Source: Solibacillus silvestris_B
Lineage (GTDB): Bacteria > Bacillota > Bacilli > Bacillales_A > Planococcaceae
Direction: 5' to 3'
Assembly: GCF_051967575.1 (NCBI RefSeq)
Contig: NZ_JBQCJW010000039.1
Coordinates: forward strand, 1 to 29,115
DNA length: 29,115 bases
Shown one piece after another: positions 1-8,008 of the stretch (the stretch's first letter is position 1; each line of letters begins with the position of its first letter). The notes beneath the pieces are model-generated. The model searched no databases. It had not been told where the DNA came from and saw only the letters and a program-made list of their open reading frames with translations. A program made the translations under genes and the position numbers.

Positions 1-983
1 ATTTTAATAGAACAGATTTTGATTTTGATAGAAAAGTTAAGTAGCTTGATGCGACAACTATATTGACAAACACCGACTGGGGGTAGCTCCATTATGTTGT
101 CCAGCAACTGCTCAACCGGAATATTGCCTTCAATCTTTTCCGTGAATTGTTTTAATTGTGTTTGTGTTAGTACGTTGATAGATTGATGGATGATTGCATT
201 AATGAGGTTAGATTGGTCTTCTTCATTCAAGTTTCTTCCCACTGCAGCATCCATCAGCAGCGACACAACCTCTTCCCCATTTAAACGATTCGCCCCTTTT
301 TTAAATTCAAAGGACACTTTGGATATAGCCCTCGCCTGAATATCCTCCTGCAAATTGTAAGCTATGCCATCCGCCGAATCAATGAGCGCCGAAAATGTTT
401 CTAAATCTACAACAGCATAATAATCGATTGCTGCATCGACTAGTTTAGAAACCGTTGCCCTTACATTTTCAGCTCCTCCCGAACCGTGTTTATAGGCAAA
501 TGTCAGTTTACTATATGAAGCAGTCCCATCTTCATTATCCGATACTGGGGCATACGTATCCCGCGGGAGGGACAGAACCTTCATCTTCTTTTTATCCTTA
601 CTATATGTGAACAAAAGGTTTAGAGGTATTCTATTTTCATCGTCCTTCACTGTAAGTAAGGTCGTTATCGTCCCCTTCTCATGCAATGCTGTGCCACTTG
701 CAATCCCTGTGCTATGTTCTTCGCTCACACCGCCTGTACTGTTTTCTTTGTTAGCGTTTCCACCGAAATTTGGTTGGATAAATAAAAATATACAAAGACC
801 TATTACTAATAAAGAAATTGTAAGCGGCGCGGATTTTTTAGGAGAAGAAATAAAAGATCTCTTTTGCGCAGCATTCCCCGATTTACGAATTTGCTCAAAC
901 ACTTCATCGCGGTCTTCTTTTGTAAAATTAAGTTCTTGACCATACATTTTATGGATTTCACCTTTTAATCTTTTATCTTCCAT
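1..983 (-). CDS. Membrane-anchored protein with degenerate LCP domain, partial; putative ECF anti-sigma/sensor
   Basis: Open reading frame of 327 codons that runs off the left edge without a stop. The ATG at 983 lies inside the end of the sigma gene (11-nt overlap) and has GAGGAGG upstream, so the two are translationally coupled. Residues 1-50 are charged and cytoplasmic, 53-70 form one membrane segment, and about 105-300 resemble the extracellular LytR-CpsA-Psr (LCP) domain: LSLPRDTY (136-143), the SKLTFAY segment and GANRLNGEE (230-238) fit. LCP enzymes attach anionic polymers to peptidoglycan, but the Arg pair normally after the LNGEEAL segment is missing here (residues 239-252 read VVSLLMDAAVGRNL), so catalysis is doubtful. 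By position after an ECF sigma gene it may be the sigma regulator (inference). The last 25 residues do not look like a normal LCP end; a frameshift near the edge is possible. Confidence 0.75.
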   Translation of the reverse strand, partial: MEDKRLKGEIHKMYGQELNFTKEDRDEVFEQIRKSGNAAQKRSFISSPKKSAPLTISLLVIGLCIFLFIQPNFGGNANKENSTGGVSEEHSTGIASGTALHEKGTITTLLTVKDDENRIPLNLLFTYSKDKKKMKVLSLPRDTYAPVSDNEDGTASYSKLTFAYKHGSGGAENVRATVSKLVDAAIDYYAVVDLETFSALIDSADGIAYNLQEDIQARAISKVSFEFKKGANRLNGEEVVSLLMDAAVGRNLNEEDQSNLINAIIHQSINVLTQTQLKQFTEKIEGNIPVEQLLDNIMELPPVGVCQYSCRIKLLNFSIKIKICSIK

Positions 984-1500
984 TAAACTCTGCCTCCTCT
1001 ATCATTGATTCCAACCTTTGTTTCGCTCTTCTTAATCGGGTTTTCACTGTGTTGACCGGAATATCCAAAACCTTGGCGATTTCCTCACTGTTCAATGAAT
1101 CATAGTAATATAGATAAACCACTTCCCGATACATCTTCGGCAGAGAAGAGATGGTATCTTTTATCTCTTCATTTTTATATTTATCCATAACTTCCTTTTC
1201 GGTTGATGGCAATATTGACTTTGCTGTTTCATTTATAAAGCTTTTCACCGCCACCATTTTGTAATGCCAGCTTTTCAGGTAATCTTTACATTCGTTAATT
1301 GTAATACGATAAAGCCAAGTTTTTATTTCCGCGTCATACCGGAACGAATCAATGTTTTTATAGCATTTGATAAAGGTATTTTGCACCATATCCTTGGCGA
1401 TTTCCGCATCCTTCACATAAGAAAACGCCAATCGAACTAGCTCATTCCCGTATTCAATCATTATTTTTTCCAGCATTAAATCCTTTTCTTCTCTATCCAC
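973..1500 (-). CDS. ECF-type RNA polymerase sigma factor
   Basis: About 175 residues, the size of group 4 (ECF) sigma factors that direct RNA polymerase to stress promoters. Region 2 is visible as FSYVKDAEIAKDMVQNTFIK followed by the FRYDAEIKTWLYRITINECKD segment typical of regions 2.3-2.4. Region 4 is visible in the C-terminal third as LPKMYREVVYLYYYDSLNSE and an HTH reading IAKVLDIPVNTVKTRLRRAK. The reading frame is open to a GTG at 1521, but AAGGAGGG at 1510-1518 lies 8 nt before the GTG at 1500 (VDREEK), so 1500 is preferred. It overlaps the LCP-like gene by 11 nt. An ECF-like promoter sits 42 nt upstream, suggesting autoregulation. It is not SigW, which is at 22964; the exact paralogue (SigM/V/Y-like) cannot be assigned. 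Confidence 0.9.
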   Translation of the reverse strand: MDREEKDLMLEKIMIEYGNELVRLAFSYVKDAEIAKDMVQNTFIKCYKNIDSFRYDAEIKTWLYRITINECKDYLKSWHYKMVAVKSFINETAKSILPSTEKEVMDKYKNEEIKDTISSLPKMYREVVYLYYYDSLNSEEIAKVLDIPVNTVKTRLRRAKQRLESMIEEAEFNGR

Positions 1501-1541
1501 TCTGCTGCCCTCCTTTTTCACTCATCCAAATTCTGCTATTA

Positions 1542-1568
1542 GACGATTAGCAATCCGTAATCGGTTCA
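1542..1568 (-). promoter_or_regulatory. Putative ECF autoregulatory promoter
   Basis: On the minus strand TGAACC (1568-1563), a 17-bp spacer, then CGTC (1545-1542), about 40 nt before the preferred start of the ECF sigma gene. TGAAC/CGTC is a usual ECF promoter pattern (SigY/SigM-like). The match is by eye and one short pair can occur by chance. Confidence 0.45.
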
Positions 1569-1736
1569 ATTTTTGATAAATAATTTTTGAAAATGGGCGA
1601 AGGTGGTTTTCTGCTAAAAAAAGCATTGGGTAATTATAGCCGAAATAAAAAGCCTGCATTTTAGATGAACCGGCAATCATGGGTACAGGCTTTCGTATAT
1701 TACTCCACTCCAATATAACCCCACATTACATTCGTG

Positions 1737-1763
1737 TTGTATTAAAATTACTTATATTATACT
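1737..1763 (+). promoter_or_regulatory. Weak SigA-like promoter for SH3 gene
   Basis: TTGTAT (1737-1742) and TATACT (1758-1763) with a short 15-bp spacer, 26 nt before the start codon at 1789. The -10 is good, the spacing poor. Confidence 0.3.
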
Positions 1764-1788
1764 ATTTTACATATAGGAGGTTTTACAT

Positions 1789-2838
1789 ATGAAAAAGATG
1801 ATTTATGTATTTGTCGCAGCTTTCGTTTTACTAGCTGCATCAGTCGGCTTCGCTAATCTTACGGAAGCTAGTACAGAGCGCGCCGTTCATTCTGCCAAAA
1901 CGGAAAGCGCTGTTTACGAAACCGCAAAAACAAGCGCAAAACAAGTGGCGACTGCTTACAAAGGGGAATTTGTTACAGTTATTTCCAGCAAAGACGGCTG
2001 GTCCAATGTTTTATTCAAAGGTAAAAAGGGCTATGTAAAAACCGATGCTCTCTCACCAAAAAAAGCTCCTTCCAATGTGAAGCAAGTGAGCCCGAAAGAA
2101 GGCTTGAAAATTTACGAATCACCTGATGCTAAGTCGGCCGTTTATTCATCATTAAAGCAAAACGCAGCGGTCAATGATTTCGGCGCAGTCAATAAAACGT
2201 GGTCGTTCGTCCAAACAGGAAATGTTACCGGCTATGCATTAACAGCATCGCTAAAGGCGAAAGCGGCACCAGTTGCCTCTTCGAAATCTATCGGCTTCTA
2301 CCAAGGATTGGTGCCAATTGGTCTTAAGAATCAAAAGTACTCTTATTTCCTGATGGCCGATGGTTATGGCGGACATACGTTGGATAAATTCGTCTATGCC
2401 GGCAGTCAGGCATCTGGCAAGTTTTCCTTAACAATGACACAAACTCAAGATGTTTATGCAACAGATGTATATAGCGAGACAAAAACGGGCTTCACATTTA
2501 GCCCTGCGTATGGCCGGGCACCGGTTAAAGCGGATTATCCTTTAAAAGTTAATAATAAGAAAACGTATTCCGCCGAAGCATTGAAATTCGACAATAGCGG
2601 CAAGGAAAAGAAAGTAAAACAAACGTACACGACTACTGTTACAGCAGTTAACGGCACATTTGCACTTCGCAATGGCGAAAAGCTGTCTAATGTGACAGTC
2701 ATTGAAATCACTGGGCCGGACAAATATAAAGCGAGCTATGTTTTCCGCTTAAACAAAGGGTTAATCTACTCTAAATCTGAATTTGCCATCGATGGAGATT
2801 ATATGTATGGCGAAACTGTTGAGTTAGAGGGGCAGTAA
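1789..2838 (+). CDS. Secreted SH3-domain protein
   Basis: 349 residues with a clear Sec signal peptide (MKK followed by a hydrophobic stretch to about residue 22, probable cleavage near 27-28). Residues about 33-90 form a bacterial SH3 repeat: AVYETAKTSAKQVAT, then FVTVISSKDGWSNVLFKGKK and GYVKTDAL, the pattern of SH3_3 domains that bind cell-wall peptides. Residues about 95-155 look like a second, more diverged SH3 copy (LKIYESPDAKSAVYSSLKQ ... WSFVQTGNVTGYAL). The remaining 190 residues are beta-rich with no motif that I recognise and no enzymatic signature. The ATG has AGGAGG 9 nt upstream. A strong terminator follows, so it is monocistronic. Probable wall-associated or extracellular role; target unknown. 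Confidence 0.85.
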   Translation: MKKMIYVFVAAFVLLAASVGFANLTEASTERAVHSAKTESAVYETAKTSAKQVATAYKGEFVTVISSKDGWSNVLFKGKKGYVKTDALSPKKAPSNVKQVSPKEGLKIYESPDAKSAVYSSLKQNAAVNDFGAVNKTWSFVQTGNVTGYALTASLKAKAAPVASSKSIGFYQGLVPIGLKNQKYSYFLMADGYGGHTLDKFVYAGSQASGKFSLTMTQTQDVYATDVYSETKTGFTFSPAYGRAPVKADYPLKVNNKKTYSAEALKFDNSGKEKKVKQTYTTTVTAVNGTFALRNGEKLSNVTVIEITGPDKYKASYVFRLNKGLIYSKSEFAIDGDYMYGETVELEGQ

Positions 2839-2874
2839 TCAAAGAAAGCAATTTCCAATTGAACGGAAAATTTA

Positions 2875-2916
2875 AAGAGCTGTCTGAAGAAGCGATTTTC
2901 AGACAGCTCTTTTTTA
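2875..2916 (+). terminator. Rho-independent terminator of the SH3 gene
   Basis: Perfect inverted repeat AGAGCTGTCTGAA / TTCAGACAGCTCT with a 9-nt loop followed by a run of T, 37 nt after the stop codon. Confidence 0.9.
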
Positions 2917-2996
2917 TTAATTAATGCCGCGCCTTATTACTAACCGCCCAATTTCCAGAAAAAATTACGGATATCACGGAGGCCTATGTTAAATAT

Positions 2997-3914
2997 TCAG
3001 TCATTTTTATTGTTCCTAATGATAATTTTATAAGGTATCTCCTCTATTGACAGCTCCTCCCTTTTCAATTCGATGATTTTGTCTACATATTCCGTTATTT
3101 GATTTGCCTTTTTATTAAATTTCCAAAACCATTTATGTGTATCCATGTCTGTTTTAATAATGATTTGCAATGGCTCAGGATGAAATGAGTAGGCAAATCC
3201 CCTATATTCTTCAAATTTCTTTTCAGTTTCCTCTCTAATCGCGCCAAATATCGGCTGCCATTCTTGATCGCGTATCGCACTTTCGCTTTTTTTCCGTATT
3301 TTCACCTCTAAATCCATGTTTAATTTTGAGAGAATTGTTTGACCGATAAGTTCCTCCATTTCTTTCCTCATCTTCAAGTCATTCTCCATTCCTTGAATTT
3401 CGATGATTACTTCTTTATTCGGGTCCATCGAGATTGAATTGTAAGTGTATCCTGCTTCCCTCAATAAATTTAAAATCTCATCGTAAACTTTCATCGTGGA
3501 TTCCCTTAGCTTTTCATCCTCTTCACTGAAAGTAACATAATTAGCCAAATTCAAAAATTCCACTTCAAAACCATGAAAATTAATCTGTTCCGCAACGTTA
3601 TGAATGATTCTTTCGATATTCACTTTATTGTCATCTATAAAACTTTGGTCCTTTACTTGCACAGTCAGGCTTTCGTCTGTGTAGCTTAATCCAATTTGTT
3701 CATATCCATTATCGTTCAGTTCCTGTGAAGCTTTTGTTAAAAATTGCTCTAATTTCATCTTTTCCTTTTTAGTTTCTTCCATACTTTTTATTAAAGCCTC
3801 TCCCATTTCTTCTGTACTTTCAGATGCCGATTCACCGGAATTTTCTGTAATAATCATAAAAGAAGCCGCAATAATGAGGAGCAGTGCAATAAATTCGATT
3901 AAAAATTTCTTCAA
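2997..3914 (-). CDS. Membrane-anchored protein with three internal repeats
   Basis: 305 residues starting at a TTG with AGGAGG 7 nt upstream; no better start is visible. Residues 4-22 are one hydrophobic segment (uncleaved anchor or signal), followed by a Ser/Glu-rich linker and coiled coil (about 30-60). The rest contains three similar modules of about 65-75 residues, each a helix, a Gly-Tyr turn and two strands ending in an alternating beta pattern: about 60-125 (NDNGYEQIGLSYTDESLTV), about 145-210 (REAGYTYNSISMDPNKEVII) and about 220-300 (EYRGFAYSFHPEPLQIIIK). This resembles DUF4030-type proteins of the Bacillus group, but that assignment is from memory and unsure. It stands alone between two intergenic regions and no function can be given. 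Confidence 0.7.
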   Translation of the reverse strand: MKKFLIEFIALLLIIAASFMIITENSGESASESTEEMGEALIKSMEETKKEKMKLEQFLTKASQELNDNGYEQIGLSYTDESLTVQVKDQSFIDDNKVNIERIIHNVAEQINFHGFEVEFLNLANYVTFSEEDEKLRESTMKVYDEILNLLREAGYTYNSISMDPNKEVIIEIQGMENDLKMRKEMEELIGQTILSKLNMDLEVKIRKKSESAIRDQEWQPIFGAIREETEKKFEEYRGFAYSFHPEPLQIIIKTDMDTHKWFWKFNKKANQITEYVDKIIELKREELSIEEIPYKIIIRNNKND

Positions 3915-4237
3915 AATACAACCTCCTAATAAAAAGGTATGAACTTTCTTTTACATTATTCTTTTCCTCAATCCACAAACGTTATTGAAGACTTTTCTTT
4001 AATTGTTCCTCTCCACAGTACTTATGTGCATTATAAAACACTCGACCTGGAGCAGAAGATGATCAACTCTTTTTTATAAACGGACGATTCTTTTACAAAC
4101 ATTGGAACTTTATTTTAATCGAGTAAATTTTAACAGCCTATAATAGAGCGGTTCTCTTTTTCTGTAAATCATAGGAATTTACATAAATATGGATCTTCAC
4201 CAAAAGTTGGGGATGACAAAACTTCATGCCAAGGCGA
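3915..4237. other. Intergenic region, nothing convincing seen
   Basis: 323 AT-rich bases between divergent genes. No ORF with an RBS, no RNA gene and no good promoter was found. The promoter of the minus-strand gene at 3914 must lie here, and possibly the 5' part of the region upstream of the chemotaxis gene. Confidence 0.5.
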
Positions 4238-4344
4238 GTTGATTGGAATGGAGGGGAGGCGACTCCAGCGGGAACAGCACGAGGGAGAGACTACAGGCTC
4301 GAGCCGTGCCCGCGGAAAGCGTCAGACCCGCAATGGAAATCAAC
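4238..4344 (+). repeat. Dispersed intergenic repeat, copy A (107 bp)
   Basis: A GC-rich block in an AT-rich gap, bounded by GTTGATT (4238-4244) and its complement AATCAAC (4338-4344). It contains GGCGACTCCAGCGGGAACAG and the core GAGCCGTGCCCGCGGAAA (4301-4318). The core recurs exactly at 28085-28102, also followed by AATCAAC. From memory, elements of this kind are scattered in intergenic regions of Bacillaceae and Planococcaceae; function unknown. It creates a false N-terminal extension of the downstream chemotaxis ORF. Confidence 0.7.
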
Positions 4345-4490
4345 CCCATGTTATGGTGATGAACCATAAATATAACAATAAAGTAATTTATTTATTTATC
4401 CCTCAGCGAAATTTACAAAATAACATGATATCATTGAATTATGTAGATTATTGTCGAAATATATCTATATATAATTGTGGGGGAAAGCAA

Positions 4491-6239
4491 ATGAAAAAGA
4501 AAAGTTTACAGTTACGAAGCATCTCAGGAAAATTAATGCTGCTAATCACAGTTATTATACTCGCGACAGTTGTGATTATTGGCTCAACAACTTATTTTGT
4601 GGCCAAAGATCAGCTCTTGAAATCAGGTAAAGGAGAACTGCAAAGCATTGTCGAGGGGGCATATGCTTCATTAGAATTGATTAATGAAGAAGTACAAAGC
4701 GGCAAAATAACACTGGAGGAAGGAAAAGAAAGCGCCAGAATTATTCTGAATGGACCAGTTAATGAAAATGGAGAATACGATTACCAGGAATCCCGTTTTA
4801 CTTACAAGGATAATGGCTACATTTTAGCTTATGACGAGGATTTGGTGCTGCAGCTCCATCCTACCAAAATAGGCGGAGCCCCTGCTGATGAACTGAACAG
4901 AAGCAATCGGGAAAAAATTATTGCAGGCGGCAAATCCACAAATGAATCAGACCGCTTTGTCGTTTATTCTGATAGACAGTCTGATGGTTCTTTTAAAGAT
5001 AAAACAGCCTATACGGAATATTTTGAACCTTGGGGCTGGACTGTCGGAATTGCTGTTTTCCAGGATGAATTTTATGAAGGATTAAACATTTTACAATATA
5101 TTATCCTTGGGGCAACAGTTGTGCTCATTACTTTAAGTTCACTTGTGTTTTATTTAAGCATTCGCAGAAAAGTGAATACATTAAAAGAAGTAGCTGAAGC
5201 TTCCACAAAAATTGCCGGTGGTCATATTATTGTTACGAACCTCCCTGAATCAAGTGATGAAATCGGGAAACTTGGAACCGCTTTTAATACGATGTCGCAG
5301 CAATTGCGCATTCTCATCGAAAAAACTAAAAATACGAGTGAACAATTATTGGACTCAGCGACCAACTTATCGGCAATTTCAGAAGAAACATCTGCCAGCA
5401 GTGAAGAAGTCGGCAGGGCCATTACAGAAATTGCCACTGGTGCACAAGAACAAGCCCATGATTTGGACAAGATAAACCGGACAGTAGAGCAATTGTCAGG
5501 CTCCATAGGAACGATGGAAAAGCAAAGCAAGGTAATGTACGACATTACAAAACATGCTGAGCAAATATCATCTGAAGGAATTGAAATAGTCCACCAATTG
5601 CAACAATCAAATACCGCCTCTTTAGCGGCATCACAGGAAGTCAGCTCTGAAATCAAAAATTTGAACAGTAAAGTAAACCAAATCACGCAAGTAATGGAGA
5701 CCATTGAAACAATCGCAGAACAGACAAATCTGCTAGCTTTAAATGCGAGCATTGAAGCGGCAAGAGCAGGTGAGTACGGCAGAGGATTTTCAGTTGTCGC
5801 CGATGAAATACGGAAACTGGCAGAGCAATCGAAAAACGCGACTCACCAAGTGCAGGAAGTCGTTTCATCCATCGTTTCAGAAACTACTAAAACAGTTGAA
5901 ACGGTGGAAGGAACAATGAAGACTGCTAAAAAGCTAAACGATGATGTAGTGCTGACACAAAGCAAATTCAATCAAATGTCTGATTCTGTCAGTCAAATCG
6001 CCGAATCGATCGTAGTAGTCAATAAAGAAATGGACGTTATGACTTCCTATAATAAGCTGATGAATGAAGGAATCGAAAGCGCATCCAGCGTATCAGAACA
6101 GACGGCCGCTTCGGTACAGGAAATTGCTGCTTCAATGGATGAACAAATTAAGGCAATTGCCGACGTAGCCAATGCTGCTGAAAAACTAACGGAATTAAAT
6201 CGTGAATTGAATTCCTTAATGGAGCGATATACTTTATAA
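4491..6239 (+). CDS. Methyl-accepting chemotaxis protein with single Cache domain
   Basis: 582 residues. The frame is open back to 4239, but that part lies in a dispersed repeat; the ATG at 4491 has GGGGGA upstream and starts a typical N-terminus. Membrane segment 1 is at about 15-36, an extracellular sCache-type sensor at about 40-195 (GYILAYDEDLVLQLHPTKIG and EYFEPWGWTVGI fit), membrane segment 2 at about 200-222, HAMP to about 275, then a cytoplasmic signalling domain. The conserved hairpin tip is visible as NLLALNASIEAARAGEYGRG near residue 411-430, followed by FSVVADEIRKLAEQS. Such receptors control CheA/CheW and hence flagellar rotation; the ligand is probably a small organic molecule such as an organic acid, but this is inference. 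No chemotaxis partner lies nearby and a terminator follows. Confidence 0.93.
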   Translation: MKKKSLQLRSISGKLMLLITVIILATVVIIGSTTYFVAKDQLLKSGKGELQSIVEGAYASLELINEEVQSGKITLEEGKESARIILNGPVNENGEYDYQESRFTYKDNGYILAYDEDLVLQLHPTKIGGAPADELNRSNREKIIAGGKSTNESDRFVVYSDRQSDGSFKDKTAYTEYFEPWGWTVGIAVFQDEFYEGLNILQYIILGATVVLITLSSLVFYLSIRRKVNTLKEVAEASTKIAGGHIIVTNLPESSDEIGKLGTAFNTMSQQLRILIEKTKNTSEQLLDSATNLSAISEETSASSEEVGRAITEIATGAQEQAHDLDKINRTVEQLSGSIGTMEKQSKVMYDITKHAEQISSEGIEIVHQLQQSNTASLAASQEVSSEIKNLNSKVNQITQVMETIETIAEQTNLLALNASIEAARAGEYGRGFSVVADEIRKLAEQSKNATHQVQEVVSSIVSETTKTVETVEGTMKTAKKLNDDVVLTQSKFNQMSDSVSQIAESIVVVNKEMDVMTSYNKLMNEGIESASSVSEQTAASVQEIAASMDEQIKAIADVANAAEKLTELNRELNSLMERYTL

Positions 6240-6245
6240 AAGCCA

Positions 6246-6362
6246 GTGTTGTTATTAAGAGAATCTAAAACGACCGTAAAAGATGACCAACTCGAATATT
6301 CCACAATTATTGAAAGTATTCCGGAGCGTTCGGAAACTTGGATGAACTATACGATATTTTAA
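6246..6362 (+). pseudogene. Possible coding remnant after the chemotaxis gene
   Basis: Reading from GTG at 6246 gives 38 open codons to a TAA at 6360, with a protein-like composition (RESKTTVKDDQLEYSTIIES, then IPERSETW). No RBS is visible and I recognise no family. Probably debris of a lost gene, or chance. Confidence 0.2.
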
Positions 6363-6364
6363 AA

Positions 6365-6408
6365 CAAATGCACCGAAACAGTTGATTCGGTGCATTTGCT
6401 CCTTTTAG
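6365..6408. terminator. Bidirectional terminator
   Basis: Perfect 13-bp inverted repeat CAAATGCACCGAA / TTCGGTGCATTTG with an 8-nt loop. It is followed by CTCCTTTT on the plus strand and by TTTTAAAAT on the minus strand, so it can serve the chemotaxis gene and the minus-strand gene that ends at 6496. Confidence 0.75.
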
Positions 6409-6495
6409 TAGATTGAATGTTCAGCCTTCAACTTCCTGAAACATAGCGAAAAGGCACAATCCCCATGCAAGAATTGCGCCCATTAGCAGAAGAGC

Positions 6496-7065
6496 TTATT
6501 CAATTGGTCTTAACAATAACTTCAATTCTTCTTCAATTGCAGTACCGCTATTTTTCTTTGTAATTTCAAAAGGCCTTCTATATAGACTGGCATATTTCAG
6601 CGCAAGAAAACCATCGATTGGAAACGTATAGTTTTGCCATTCCTGGCGATACCCTAAAATACCGCGCTGTTTAATAATTCGATCCAGCTCTTTCACTACG
6701 CATAATACAAATTCTTCAAAGTTGCATTTCGTTTTTAATATTTTCCTCGGTAAATGATCATTCACTTTTCTCTCTACCATGAAATTCTGTTTTTCTGTAA
6801 TCGTGATTTCCAAGTCTTCAAAATCCCTCTTAAATTCCCAGCACAATAAAACAGGACCAGTATGCCATTCAATACCGCCTATTCTTTTGTGAAAAGCTCC
6901 TTCTTTCCAATTCAATTTACATAGCGGATGTATTGATGCAAGATACGAAACAAAGTCACCTAAAGCATCGGAATGAAAAGAAGGATAAAATTCCATCTTT
7001 TTATTGTTGATTTCAAATGTACATGTTGCATTGCCGCTTCTAATATCGTCATAATTGAATTTCAA
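6496..7065 (-). CDS. Protein of unknown function downstream of ZIP transporter
   Basis: 189 residues from a TTG at 7065, which has AGGGGGTGG about 5-8 nt upstream. The frame is open to an ATG at 7215, but that start lies within the end of the ZIP gene and lacks a comparable RBS, so the shorter form is preferred. The product is soluble, with no signal peptide or membrane segment and alternating alpha and beta character. Notable stretches are FYPSFHSDALGDFVSYLASI, GGIEWHTGPVLLCWEF and PIDGFLALKYASLY. I do not recognise the family. The style (small, acidic-basic mix, a conserved-looking GG.EW motif) is like bacterial immunity proteins, but no toxin gene is next to it. It is 98 nt downstream of the ZIP gene and probably shares its transcript. 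Confidence 0.65.
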   Translation of the reverse strand: MKFNYDDIRSGNATCTFEINNKKMEFYPSFHSDALGDFVSYLASIHPLCKLNWKEGAFHKRIGGIEWHTGPVLLCWEFKRDFEDLEITITEKQNFMVERKVNDHLPRKILKTKCNFEEFVLCVVKELDRIIKQRGILGYRQEWQNYTFPIDGFLALKYASLYRRPFEITKKNSGTAIEEELKLLLRPIE

Positions 7066-7163
7066 TCGGCCCACCCCCTGATTACTCTTTGATTGCAAAA
7101 CAGAATTTCCTCTTTCAAGTGCATTCGCTGCATTTCCTTTATTTATCGGCTGAAATCTTTGAA

Positions 7164-7877
7164 TTACAATAAAAGTAAGTAAAATATAATTATCCCTACT
7201 CCCATTAAGGTCCAAAATAAGACTTTGAGGATCGAAGTTTTGTTTATTGCCGGATATAAAATTTCCGATACTGTAACCATAAAAATAATACCCATAGTAA
7301 TACTAATTAAGATGGTGTTGATTGTCTGGTGATCCACTCCTAAATAACCGCCAATAAAGACGCCTAAAGAGACTGGTATCGATACAAAAACGGAAATAAA
7401 AAAAACAAAAAAGATATTGATGCCCGCCAAAATCAAAGGAGTAAACAAAATAATTCCTTCTGGGATACTGTGGACTAAAAGCGTCTGCAATAAAGATATT
7501 GTAAAATCGGCTTCCTCAATTGCCCCTAAAGTAATCCCCATCGGTATATTGTGAATCGAGAAACTAAACATTAATAATAAACCTGTGCGAGCATACATTT
7601 TCTTTTTTGAAGTACTTTTTCTCCGCTGGCCATAATGCAACATGTTATGTAAGGTTTCAAATAGAATCATTCCTATAGCCAATCCAGTAAAGGTAATTAA
7701 CCAGCCACCTAATTCAATTGCTTCAGGGAAAATTTCAAAACTGATTAAGCCCAAGATTATGCCTGCACAAAGTCCATAAATAACGTCCAGCCTCTGCTGC
7801 AATCCTTTAAAAAGCCATGCCAGCATGCCACCGATGAAAATACCTGAGAAAGTCCATAAAAAGCCCATTATCCCCAT
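7164..7877 (-). CDS. ZIP-family metal transporter
   Basis: 237 residues with about eight hydrophobic segments, typical of short bacterial ZIP permeases that move Zn(II) or other divalent metals into or out of the cytosol. The binuclear metal-site helices are visible as HNIPMGITLG (about residue 109-118) and HSIPEGI (about 136-142); the first normally reads HNIPEG, so Met replaces a Glu that helps bind metal. A charged loop (RRKSTSKKK, about 85-93) lies between segments 3 and 4. The ATG at 7877 follows GAAAGGTGAT. The family gives direction-neutral transport; substrate is not predictable from sequence. No metal-responsive operator was seen. Confidence 0.85.
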   Translation of the reverse strand: MGIMGFLWTFSGIFIGGMLAWLFKGLQQRLDVIYGLCAGIILGLISFEIFPEAIELGGWLITFTGLAIGMILFETLHNMLHYGQRRKSTSKKKMYARTGLLLMFSFSIHNIPMGITLGAIEEADFTISLLQTLLVHSIPEGIILFTPLILAGINIFFVFFISVFVSIPVSLGVFIGGYLGVDHQTINTILISITMGIIFMVTVSEILYPAINKTSILKVLFWTLMGVGIIIFYLLLL

Positions 7878-8008
7878 TCCGCATTATCACCTTTCAATGA
7901 GTATAATTAGTCGTATGGTTCATTCAGGCGATTTATGAAAACCATTCTTTCTTTAAAGCATTCCCTCTGCGCAACTGGTCAGCTCCAACTGCTTATGGTT
8001 GCTAGCCG

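Noticed and set aside
1522..1713. 63-codon minus-strand ORF upstream of the ECF sigma gene
   Set aside because: TTG start without an RBS, no recognisable protein, and it covers the likely ECF promoter. It is treated as leader region.
4239..4490. 84-codon N-terminal extension of the chemotaxis protein
   Set aside because: It translates the dispersed GC-rich repeat, has no RBS, and the ATG at 4491 begins the normal N-terminus and first membrane segment.
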